Positions 49,443 through 61,221 of a DNA stretch of 64,000 nucleotides are shown piece by piece. Every line of letters starts with the position of its first letter. Position 1 is the first letter of the stretch. Both the position numbers and the translations under genes were made by a program. The stretch is from Seriola aureovittata (taxonomy: Eukaryota; Chordata; Actinopteri; Carangiformes; Carangidae). The DNA lies in NCBI RefSeq assembly GCF_021018895.1, contig NC_079377.1, positions 6,020,501 through 6,084,500 on the forward strand. The letters run 5' to 3'. Under the pieces are notes generated by a model, which was not told where the DNA came from, made no database searches, and saw only the letters and a list, made by a program, of their open reading frames with translations.

Positions 49443-49835
49443 AGTGAGGAGGTGAAACCTGGTGAGCAGCTGGTGACGAAGATTGAAGAGCGTGTGCGTG
49501 AGAGGAAGGAAGAGAAACAGCGGGTGAGTGAGAGAAAGAGAGAGAGAGCCCCCAAATCTCCTCTAATTCTGAACCAGACTGAAAAACCAAATGATTTCCT
49601 CTCCTCCTCAGGTCTCCTGTCCCTGTGCTCGCTCTCTTGCTCTCTAATCCTTCCCTCCTTGACTTGGTTGCGCCCAGTTTCCTAATGAAAACATTAGATG
49701 CAGAACAAAAAGCTCAGTATCTGGGAAGGGGCGGGAGGGATGTACTGGGGAGGGGACTCGGATCTCAGAGCAGACAGGCCAGCCTTTAAAGAGGGCACTT
49801 ACTAGTTTTACCTATTATGTTGTGCAACTTTTGTG

Positions 49836-49836
<1 letters not shown>

Positions 49837-49874
<38 letters not shown>
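49837..49874. repeat. (TG)n microsatellite
   Basis: About 19 TG units, upstream of the plac9 start. Confidence 0.96.
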
Positions 49875-49875
<1 letters not shown>

Positions 49876-50816
49876 CATTTTCATGTTCACATTGAAGTTG
49901 GTCAGGGGTTTTTCAGATGTTAGATTAATGCAGACAAGCTCCCATTTGTTTCTGTTTCATTATTTAAGCTGTATTTTTTTCAATAAAAGCAGGAGAGTAA
50001 TAAAAGGACTCGGGGCTGCCAAGCTTTTTCTGGGAAAATCAGCCAGTGTTTCCGTTTAGCAGGAAGTCTGACAAATCAAAATCAATTCAGCAGCAGAGAA
50101 TGGCCTTTATAATCGTATTGATTGGTTCCTGTTATTCCCACTGACTTCTCCCTCTATGTCTGAGTGACTCACACACCTTCCCACACACACGCTCGGAGAC
50201 AGCCAAGACTATTACGTAGTAAACATGATCATCTTCGTTAAGCCAGACCATCCTGAGCCTCGTGCTTTTCTCACTTGTCTGGTCTCTTAAGCAGATCTAC
50301 AGGTTAAGCAGCAGAAAACAAAATTGGAGGAAAAGTGAAGAAGGGATCAATGAAGAGAGTCAGAAGACGACAGGATTACTGCTCTGCCATGACACACTGT
50401 AGTGATTCAGATAGATAGAGAGATAAAAACAGAAACACAGACCGTGGACACAAGAAAATAATATACATAGAATTATATAGAATATATAATATATCTCACA
50501 CATGAACAATTATACATTGATTTATAATTTAATCTTACCAAAGTCAGTGGAAACTCATTTATCCTCTTAGGCAAAGCTAAAGAAGAAAAAAAAAAGAAAA
50601 GAAAAAAAAAAGATCAAAATCCCATTTGAAGTGACACAAGTAAAAGAATAATAATTTCATACTGTCAGAATGGATTTGATTCGCTAAACCTCACACAAGA
50701 AAGAAATGTTTTTCTAATGTGACACATTCAGGAGGATTTATCAAGCCTTCACATTTGTAATGTTTAATAGAAAAATTAACATGTTAGTTTTTCCTCAGTG
50801 GATTATCTGAAAAGAC

Positions 50817-50839
50817 GAGAGAGAGAGAGAGAGAGAGAG
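50817..50839. repeat. (GA)n microsatellite
   Basis: About 11 GA units in otherwise AT-rich intergenic DNA. Confidence 0.95.
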
Positions 50840-51870
50840 CTATTTCACTCTTACACGTGTGTTATAAATCATTCATATATAAGAAATGTACTTGTTATTA
50901 TATTATTGCAGAGTTAGCAAAGTGGATATTTCTTCATCTGTAATCTTATGTAATGTTATGTAACAAAATTAAATATATATATTGAAATAGTTTATGAGCA
51001 TGCAGAGCAATAATAAGAAGAGAGTAGTAACATATCATCTGGTCAGCATTATGCCACATTGTTAGGCACTAATTAAAACATGCAAATGAGGATATTAATG
51101 TTAAATGGGGAGTATTACTGTTACATCATTAATGGGATTTACACAAGATAACATACATTTATCTTTTACTAGAATTTACTCCATAAAATAATTAGTATAT
51201 TAGATCTATCAAAAAACCTCTTTAAATTGCAATCTGTTTGGTTGCACCACATGTAGCTTGTGTTCCATATTCCTGTTTTCAGGTCGCTCAGCAATTACAG
51301 AGCTGACAAGTTGTCATGTTGTCTGGCACATGGAGTGGTGCAGATGAATCACACAGAAATGTATCATTACAAATCTCAATATCACTCTGTAGACTCCCAT
51401 GAAAGAGAACAATAAAAAAGCACTATATAAATGTGTGTCAAAGTTCATTCAGGTATTGAATGTTAGTTCAAGTCCGCCCAGCAGACACATGCTGAGGCAC
51501 GGAGTGTCTGCAAGAACACAGAGCCAGAGGATCATGGGATCCAGTCAGCCGGCGTCACGCTGATCTGTGGTGTGACAGACTGCTGGAGGCAGGGTCACCT
51601 TCTCACCATCTATTTCTGTCCAGCTGTCTGTATGTCTGCTTGTTTTGTTCACCGTAGTAACGATGACCAAATGTCCTCACAGGCATGGAAGGATGAAGGA
51701 GACCCTCGCTGCTGGCCTTCATCATCATCGCCAGTTATCGTCACCTGAACATGGACCTCACTAAACCTGTTGTTGCCAGGACATAAGCTCAGCTCTCTGT
51801 ACCTGTCTGCCGCCTGGCGTACACTGGCTTCCTGTCCAGTTTTTAAGGAGCTAAATCTAATTTGAGTGAT

Positions 51871-51888
51871 GTGTGTGGTTGTGTGTGG

Positions 51889-51945
<57 letters not shown>
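51871..51945. repeat. (GT)n microsatellite with TGTGTGG-TT units at left
   Basis: Two imperfect GTGTGTGGTT units followed by about 27 uninterrupted GT units. Confidence 0.96.
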
Positions 51946-51947
<2 letters not shown>

Positions 51948-52564
51948 GTCTGTTACTACATCAAAAGAAAAAAACCTCCACCCTCTGCTTTTAAGACAAG
52001 CCATTAGTTGACCTTTGGTTTCCCTTGACTGTGCCCTAATCCTATTGTAGATCTGCTGTACTTACTCTGCATGTCTCTGTAAACTATCAGCTGGACGACT
52101 CCAAGTTTTCCGCTTACTCACTACATGACGCCTGTCCGGTAGACACCTCATCACATACGTACTGTATATTTAGTATCCAAAGTATGAAGATAAATCTTTT
52201 AGCTATTCAATGTTGGTATTATTTTTCTACCTCTGTAGACAAACTCTAATAATCTGCACGCAAAACTATTATTATTATTATCCACTATTATCCAATTTTC
52301 TGATTATTTCATGAGCCTTCTTGGCATTTTGATGCTTTGATGCTGCATAAAGGTGTCAAATATAACTCTCTTACTCTTAGAATGAGTTGCTTATAATAAA
52401 TTACCAGTATTAAGGTCAGTTTATGTTTTATCAGAACTAGTTTGTAATACGTGTTTTCTGACCACAATTATACTTGTTCCAGACGGCCTCATCTGAAGGC
52501 AGAGTGCCCAAAAGCCAAGACATGATCTCTTAAATATGGAAGTCTTTGGTGTTGCACTTGGTTG

Positions 52565-52566
<2 letters not shown>

Positions 52567-52638
<72 letters not shown>
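52567..52638. repeat. (CA)36 microsatellite
   Basis: An uninterrupted CA run of 72 bases. Open frames through it on both strands are spurious. Confidence 0.97.
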
Positions 52639-52644
<6 letters not shown>

Positions 52645-54559
52645 CAAGAGAGAGAAAAGTTCACACCCTTGCTCCTTTCTCACCTCCACACAGCATGACC
52701 AATCACGGCTTTAAGAGACTGTGAATATCGGATTGTCGGGTTTCGTAAAGTTACAGAAATGGTCAGATACAGCCCGCTCTAATCTGAAGTCAGGAAACTG
52801 TGGAGGAACCCGGGTTTCCAAAGCTGTTCCACCATCCTGCATGACCTCTCCTTTTCAGTAACACAGCACAAAAACCCTCTGCTTACTGCGATGAATGAAT
52901 GAATGAATGTAGACACAGTGATTGCACAGTAGTAGTCTCTTATTCAATAATGAGACACAGTGTGTTGCAATTCCTGTTACTTTAATTTTGATACTCAGCT
53001 GTCAGCTCTGTCAAAGGTTCCTTAATTAAACAACTCCAAATCCTCTTCCCCCGCATGTTGCATTGTTGTATTTAACACATGTAGATACAGAAAACGAGAC
53101 ACTGCAGTTTAACAAGCAGGCACCCTCAATTACTAGGGATTTACTGACCATCCAGCAGCTAGCTTAGCCTCCGTGACTGCACACAGCTCTCCAGATCCTG
53201 ACGTCAGAGGACGGGTTACTCACCCTGTAGACAAAGACTACTTTGAAATTACAGTGACTTTTCTCCTCTCCTCAGACGGAGACCAAACTGATGTCAACCT
53301 CGCATCAAACTCCCGGTAAGACAGCGAACGAGCCAACACAGAAATGTAAAAGTAACCAAGCATTACTGGGATAAGTAACTGTAACATGATTACTGGATTT
53401 CAAGTTGTAATCCCTCACACTACTCATTACTGAAAAAAGTAATCACACAACTGCAACACGTTACTAACGGAGGTGATGTCAACAACTCTCAAGTATAAAT
53501 CAAAGCCTATGCCGTAACTACCTATGGCAGGACTCACCCATTGCCCTGACTATAAATCCAACTTAAATGACCGCTCTCAAATGTTGGGCAACAAGCATGC
53601 TGCACACTGTGGACTGTAGTGGGGGAATTGCAGGAATGGGAATAAAGACCCACTACAAACATTGATAGATGTGGTCCCAGTTTGGGTGGAGGGGTTTCAG
53701 CCATTTTTAGATGACTGCAGAAGCATACTGACCTCCTAACCATACCTGAACTGGTAGTGGTGTCTCTTTTTTTAATTTTTATCTTTATTTTTATATTTGC
53801 AACAACCCCTTATGGACTATGTGGATTATACTGGGATAATAATAATAATAATCTGGGAATTCAGTTTCTGTCTGCTACCCTGAGTATTGTGTTATTTTAG
53901 CAATAAAACAAACAGTAGGTCAAACAAGCATGGGATAATTTCACTTTAGGACCAAACTCATATTTAAGCTATAGGAATGGTAGACAAGAAAACCTTTGAA
54001 CATTAGTTTCTTTCGTTGTGATTGACCCTTTACTTGACACTACCTGCACTGTGCAACTCCGACTATCTTACACTCCATTCACTACACTCAGATTTACCTG
54101 CAAATACTGTGTGAGTCTGCTAAAGGGATTATCTCTGATTATAGGTGCACATTCATGTAGTGATATGAGTTGGAGCACACTCATTACCTTGACGAAGCCT
54201 GTCCAGTGAACGCTGCCATCACTGTCGCTCCTCAGCTCAGATTTGAGGGACAGGTTGGATATCCAATCAGAGCTGAATAAGATCTGGACTGCTTGCCGGC
54301 TGCTGGTAGCAGTCAATGTAGAGTCTCGGTTATCTGTCTGGCTGGCAGCTTGTCTCTCTCTTCAGGAACACTACATGTACAGTTTGTTTGTGTCGTTAAA
54401 ATTTATCTAGAGAAGACTTGCTCTTCTACAGCAGTACTCTACTTCAGTTTCTTACAGATGCAGACACTGACATCCGAAAGATGAGCATGAAATCATCTGC
54501 TACTGTCGTCTGTGTACAGACGTGTGACAAACTGAAGGAAAAACCAGCGATAAGTGTCT

Positions 54560-55520
54560 TATTAAGGTGTTGAGCCACCAGGTGCCACCAGAACAGCTTC
54601 AAAGCACCTTGACAGTGATTCTCCATGTCTCTGGACTCTATTGGAGGGATGAGTGCCATCCGTCCTAAAGATATTCCCTCATTTGGCGTTTTGATGATGA
54701 TGGTGGCGAGCGCTGTCTGACACGTTGGTCCAAAGTCTCTTGTAACTGGGTGACTGCAAAGGCCATGGCATATGATTCCCATCATTTTCATACTCATCAA
54801 ACCATTCAGTGACCCCCTTGTGCCCTGTGGATGGGGGTACTGTCATCCTGGAGGAAACCGCTTCCATCTGGTTAAAATCTTTTAAAATAGGATAAAGGTG
54901 ATCACTCAGAACAACTTTGTATTGATCTGCAGTGACCCTTCCCTCTAAGATGACACATGGACCCAAACCATGCCAGCAAAGTGCCCCTCCACAGTATAAC
55001 AGAGCCGCTGGATCCCCTCACTGCAGGGGTGAAGCATTCAGGCCTCTACTGCTTCTTGCCATTTACCACACATTAACTCGCCCACTTGTGGAGAGTATGG
55101 CGAAGGATGACTCATATGACCATATCACTTTTTCACCACATTTCTGTAGACCAGTGCCTGAACTCTCAAATCTGCTTTCATCTTTGTAGTGAGGGGTTTA
55201 TGCACTGAAACGCTACTGTAATATTCATCATTAAGTAATTGTCGACAGACTGTTGTTGTTGACACAACTGATCACATCCTGCATTGACTTTCGCAGTCAC
55301 CTGGGAAACAGTGCTCTTCTGTTTTTCCTTGCATATCGCACTGATGCACGACCCTATTTACTGATGTATTTCCCATAGATCTAAATGCAGATTTTGCCTT
55401 AGTCACTGTTCCTATTGTTGCCCTAACCAATTGAGCAGTCTTTGAGACTGAAGCTGCTGCCATCTGTGCCCCATCTTTAAACCCTCTTTCAAAGTCACTT
55501 ACATCTTTTCCTATCACCAT
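54560..55520 (-). mobile_element. Decayed Tc1/mariner-type transposase
   Basis: Three minus-strand segments in different frames together resemble a Tc1-like transposase. The first, from about 55520 to 55275, starts MVIGKDVSDFERGFKDGAQM and resembles the helix-turn-helix region. The second, from about 54966, reads GPCVILEGRVTADQYKVVLSDHL then a PWPLQSPS block, the counterpart of the PWPxQSPDLNPIE motif. The third reads PPIESRDMENHCQGALK. The second catalytic aspartate region is replaced, SPDLN has become SPSYK, and frames are broken, so it is inactive. Terminal inverted repeats were not identified. Confidence 0.75.
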
Positions 55521-56261
55521 CTTGACACAAAATCTGAGTCAAGTGGACCTGCTCAACATTTTTTTTACATGCCACAGAGCATGCCTGGATGTTAATCGCT
55601 TAACTGTACCTTGCAGTGCACCTGTGTGGAAGCATCTGCATTTGTTATTTTTATCCACTCATTTATTCAGGTTTTACCTTTAATTTGTCACCTGTCTGTA
55701 TCTCACAGAGAGCAGCTTGAGGTAAAGTACAATGCATCTTGACTCCAGATATTGAAAATAAAGATAAAAAATATGTTGTGATTTCAGTGGCACAGAAATC
55801 AGATCTGGACATGCTCCTCTACCCTTTTGGCTCCCCTCACCCCACAACCCTTCATTTCTGATCCTCCATCCATAGTCGTATCCTGTATGTGGTTGAGCCT
55901 CCAGATCACTGCTCCCTAGATAAACCCTAAGTCTGCATCTATCTCCTTAGACGGTCTAATTAGCACTACGTCACAGAAAGGGGAAGTAATCCCAGTCTGG
56001 GCCCAGGAATAGAGCCCTGGGAGGGGCCAGGCCACTGGAGAGACGCTCCAGAGCCACAGTGCATGTGTCCCTGAGTAATCCCTTCCTAAATAGCCCATGG
56101 GCAGGGAAAGAGGGAGGGAGCCAGGTCAGGGGACGTTATACCGTGGGAGCAACACCAGTCAGTGTCCTGTTATCCCTCGGACACACCACACCAGCTGGAG
56201 CAGGAGAGGGATTCAGAGACAGAGACTCTTTGGACTGTAGGAGGACAGAGCTTCAACCAGG

Positions 56262-56971
56262 ATGAACTTTGCTGCCCAGTTATTCTACTCGAGCTACTTG
56301 AGCGAGCGACTTGAGCGTTTGTACTCACCTAGGCTTGCACTAAAAGACAGCGAGGAGAATGACCCCTTCTGGCAGAGGTGGGAAATTACAACATGTAGCC
56401 TCCTGGATCCCCCAGACCTTCCCCCTACCCAGATCAATCCCGTAGTGACAGATTTAATCTCTTCCCGGAGTTCGGAGGTAGGTTCGACTTCCACAGCATC
56501 ACAGCCTCTGTCTGCAGTTACCTTGATTCCTCCTCCACATCCTCCTTCCCTAACAAAGACACCCTCAAACCTTCAGTCTCTTCCTCTGACACTTCCTCCT
56601 CACCTTAATCATGAAAGTAAATCGACAAAGGCAACCACTGGTCCTCCAAATACATGTTTGGCTGCTGTGGTCCCCAAATCTAGGGTCCACAAACTTCATC
56701 CTGACAATCGTCCTTCTCCTCAGATGGTTTTTCCCCAAACCTCTCTTGCTCCGTCTATATCCCCAACAGGAATGGCCTCCTCCTCTTCCATCCCCCCATC
56801 TTCTTCCTCCTTTTCCTTGGCTCCGACCTCTTGTAGAGGAGACCGACTCCCTACTTTCCAAGCCCTGGTAGACTTGCTCCTTCGCTTGGTCCTCTACTTT
56901 GTTCTCCTCCCAATTGTGACAGATTTAGAGAAAGACCCAGAGAAACCAAAAGTTACCACTGGATTGAAGAG
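56262..56971 (+). CDS. PLP-enzyme gene exon 1: Ser/Pro-rich extension and hydrophobic segment
   Basis: The start ATG at 56262 has a strong context (ccaggATGa). The exon begins MNFAAQLFYSSYLSERLERL, is rich in Ser, Pro and Thr from 75 to 190, then has the hydrophobic run at 201-219 and a basic/acidic DLEKDPEKPKVTTGLK. The donor is AG|GTAATT. The frame stays open over 710 bases. The composition is C-rich, which lowers the number of chance stops, so part of this exon might instead be spliced out (see findings). Confidence 0.65.
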
Positions 56972-59900
56972 GTAATTGGTGCCGCAGTGTCAATGCTATG
57001 TCACATCACATCTAGGGTCAAACAGGAGTTACAAGTCATTTTTCTGTGTTTGTCCTGAAGCATGATTGTGGATGTATATAATGCATCAAAACTATTTTGG
57101 ACAGACTTCTTCGATCACAAAAGACAAATGAAAGAAAATCGATTTTCAGGGTTGTTTGGTCGTGGTATCCAAACTCTCACTACTAGATAAAGAATACCAG
57201 ACAGTTGTCGAACCCTGGCCTTAATTACAGAAAGATGCAGAATTGTAGTTACAATAATGCAACATCAACGATCGGGGTCACATAGTGCTAAGAGACATTT
57301 TCTCTCCCAAAATGTTCTAGTCTGAAATGGAAGCAGGTTAGGGCATTTTGTCTTTAAAAGGACATTAAGAAGCTGGGATAGTGCAGTGATGAAAGCCTGG
57401 TGGGCTGAGATGTCTTCCTTGCTTTCTATTTTGTCCTTACTTGTCGTTTTTTGAACCATTTTAAATTAAAAGAACCTATTTGTACCGTCTCAGCCCTTCA
57501 TCTCCTCTTTTGAGGGAGCTTTTTGAGGCTTTATACTGACTGTCGTGGTGCTCTTTTTCCCTCCTTTGATGATGTTTTTGAACTCTGCTTTTGAACCAAA
57601 GCACCCTAATCATAGGTGCAGCCTTGGGATTTTTCACTCTGTATGCACTGAAAGTGACTGATAAGTGGGGCAGAGGGCAGTAATGGACCCAGCGAATTAG
57701 GTGAAAGGTCAAAGTATTGTTTATGGCAGATCATTGAGATATAAATAGTCTGGGATGTTCTCTGCAGAGAGCTGGCAGCACTGCCAAATATTCAGACATT
57801 GTTTGGGAAAGCTGCTCCACCTGGTGGCCTTCTGATGTCAATCTAGCACTATAAGCTTACGAAACCACTTTCATCACTGGATTGTTTTTATTTTACTCTT
57901 CTTAGTTAAGAAGTTACTCAGCTCTGTCTGGATTATCATGATGCAGCAAATCTGTATCCTTTCTGGCAGCCACAACTTTTTTGCTTATACTGTGGAAGTG
58001 AATCAGCTGTCCTAGCTCCACTGCACAACCTTATTCAAAGTTTCAAACTTAGCTGTTAACCATTTGTGATCTGCTTTAGTGGCTAAGTCACAGGGTTAAT
58101 CTCCAATAGGTGTAATCCTATTATAATATTTCTACTGCGTAGAGGAGCTCCTGATTAGCTATGTACTTGGGGAAACAACCAAAAACAAGTAGTTTACAGT
58201 TTTGAGCAATGTCATTAGAGAAATGAAAGTAGAGTTAATAGAAATTTTACTATTTAAATAAATTACACTATTCCATTATATACAATGCACATTTACTGAC
58301 CTGTTATAAATCAAACTGTTCTGCCTTTGGGCCTAAATTGCCACTTTAATCGCTTGCGTGTCTCCTGAAAAGAGGAGCTGAATGACCCAATGAATCATAA
58401 CTTGATTTACAGATATAATCTGTTACAGTGAGAGGAAGCTGGGTTGACATGAAAGGTGAATCAATTCATCTTGTGTGAAGGATTGGGTGTGTGTGTGTGT
58501 GTGTGGGCATGTTCATGTACCTTCATAGCAGGGTTGAGGTCAGTTTGATTTAATATCACTGAGTTTGGGAAGTAGATCTAGATTTTTTTTAAAAACTGTT
58601 AAATTCACGTTAGAAAGCCACACGTTAATGAGACTGGTGGCTTTAGTAGTGATGTCTGAAATGCAGTTTCAGTGTATAATTTAAATTTGGTGAATTAAAA
58701 CAGACTCAAAGACGCGATGTTTGTGGATTGGGTTTGCAAATTGATAACGCTTGGTTTTCATGAAAAGCTTGGAGGGAGTTTAATTGCCAGAGGCTGCAGA
58801 AAGACAACAATATATTCTGGTTCATGTCATTTCTACTGAATCATGCTGTGTAGTTTTTATTATTGTTATATGTTATTATTAACTTTCAGCAGCCACTGGT
58901 TTCCATTCCATCTATTAAGCTGTAAATCATAGCACACATATCACCTCATATCTTTAGTTTGCTATATAAAATATGCAGTTGAAGACAATAACTGATTTGA
59001 AAAGCTGTCTGCATTCATGTGCTTTTGGGAAATTCCAACTTCATAACCCGAGAACAACTCAAGAAGCTATCAAATTCACAGCATCCATTTTTGTCAATTG
59101 TCAATCAAGTTTTTATCAGCTTGATTTGTGAGATGGATATCAGTGCTGGGGCTTCCTGGCTGCCCATCTACACACAGCTGTAGAGTCTTCATGCTTTCTC
59201 ATATTATTGCATTTGCTTGCAGCAAAAACATAAATTTAAGGAAAATGAAACTGCACATGATGTTTATTCGTAGTGAATTACTGATATAAGGAAAGTATCA
59301 CGCATCTGCAAGTTGATTTTAATCCTGCAGTGAAATGAAAGGAAAAATGTTTCAGTGTGCTTTGAAAAATGTTTTCCATTAAAACAAAGTTTACTGGGTG
59401 TAACTTGAAGTAAACAAGTTAAAACACACAAAAATAGTTGTGTCATGCCAGCTCTCACTGTGAGAAGGATTGTTTCACAGGATTCATGGTGTCTACTATG
59501 TAAAAATGTTTTATATTGAAAATGACTCAGTTAACTTCTATCTATTCATTTTGCGAAAGTACAGGTCAGTTTTTCACATGCAGGATATCTGATTTGAATT
59601 AAACCATATGTCTCTCACTTTATGACTCAGAGAGGAGTTGCATCTGGGCCCCAGTCAACCTGGAGCCTCTTACAAATGCTGCCCCATCAGTAATGGCACT
59701 GTGGGCCGCAGACCCACCCTCATTGAACCAGAGCGGCTGAAGGACTTTGGTGAGGAGGAACTTCTCAATGGAGATGTGAAGGTCTATGACACCAAGGTGG
59801 TGGGGGGTCCAGAGATCATGCTCATGGACCCCCCCAAAACGAGAAGGGTCAGCGAGTTCAGGATTGTCCCCAGACCTCCTGCCCAGTACCTCCGCTTTGA

Positions 59901-60600
59901 AGACATCAGCGCAGCAGCCTTCAGGATCCAGTCAGGAATACAGAAGACACCCTGCACGGTAAACTGGCATATGACCTCACCATGTAAAGTGATGTGGTGC
60001 AAATGAAAGAGGAGGGTGACCTCTGACCTCTGTTAGGAAAGCAAACTTGTTATTGGAAACACTTTTATGTGAATTAAGTTAAAGAACCAGCATCAGTGAT
60101 CTGGTGAATTCACACCAACAGTTAGGTGCTGGTCATAGACAATTTCTATTCTATTGCATCACAGATTCAATAGAATAGAAATTGTCTTTTTCAAGGCAAG
60201 TTTAACACAAATGCAAGATACAATACACACACCAACTGTTGGTGTTACTTAATTACTAAGTCAAAAGGTTTGAATTAAAGAAAATATAAGACCTCAGCAT
60301 TCATTTCCATATACTTTTTTTCCATAACAACAAATCACAGCACTATAACTTTACACCTAGAGTATGTCCCAACTTAGAGAGATGGAATGGACAAATGGTC
60401 ATTAGAAAAAATATATAGTCCGGGCCGTTCACTGAACAATTATATATTATTATATCATAATTATACATTAAAAATATATACTCAGTTAACCAAGTATATG
60501 GCAACCACTTTAATGAAAGTTAAAGATTTCTTCAAATATCTATTTATTTATATTTCAAGTGTATAATATATATTCATTATTTGTTCATATTATTATATAA

Positions 60601-60637
<37 letters not shown>

Positions 60638-61166
60638 TAATTTGTATCAAACCTATGCATACTTCTTTGTCTGTAGCTGTAATTTCGCACACATTCATTC
60701 ATGCTGAAATCCATTCATTATCATACTTTTGTATATTTCTATTTAAAAGACCAGAAGTTGTCAGTTTGCATGTTTGCTTTACTTTTAGACATTTTCTTTC
60801 ATTTATTGGATTTGCTGCAGTAAGTAGCACAGTTCTCCTGCTGTGATCATTCAGGTTTCTTCAAATTACATCAGTTTATATTTTAGTTTACTCTCAACAG
60901 CATTAATTACAGAAAATGCAGATTGGTGAACAAACTAAATTAACACGGTAGATGAACTGAATTAATAGCTTTGCCTACGGTGCAGTTCAATTCACTCATT
61001 AGATTAAGCTGCTCTTAAAATGCTGTTTCCTTGTGTGTGCAGTACTCCAGACTGTCCAAACAGTACGGGATGGAGATCTACCTGAAGAAGGAGCACCTGC
61101 ACTACACAGGCTCTGTGAAGGAGAGGGGAGTCCTCTACCTGCTCACCTCCCTCACACAGGTAAAAC

Positions 61167-61221
<55 letters not shown>

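Larger units (their letters stand above)
49443..56261. other. Intergenic region between plac9 and the PLP-enzyme gene
   Basis: The two genes are divergent, so both promoters should lie here. It contains four long dinucleotide arrays (49837, 50817, 51871, 52567) and a decayed Tc1-type transposase (54560-55520). I see no other exon. The 300 bases before 56262 hold no convincing TATA box at the usual distance. Confidence 0.7.
59959..61042 (+). other. PLP-enzyme gene intron 2
   Basis: A 1.1 kb AT-rich GT-AG intron with a perfect 19-bp hairpin (60138-60186) and an AT array (60605-60635). Confidence 0.8.

Noticed and set aside
49375..49590. Longer minus-strand frame overlapping plac9 exon 1
   Set aside because: It is in a different frame from the signal peptide and has no hydrophobic core or splice continuity.
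56611..56871. Hydrophobic 86-codon frame overlapping exon 1 of the PLP-enzyme gene
   Set aside because: It is a shifted frame of the same C-rich sequence. It has no start context and does not join in phase to the next exon at its main acceptor.
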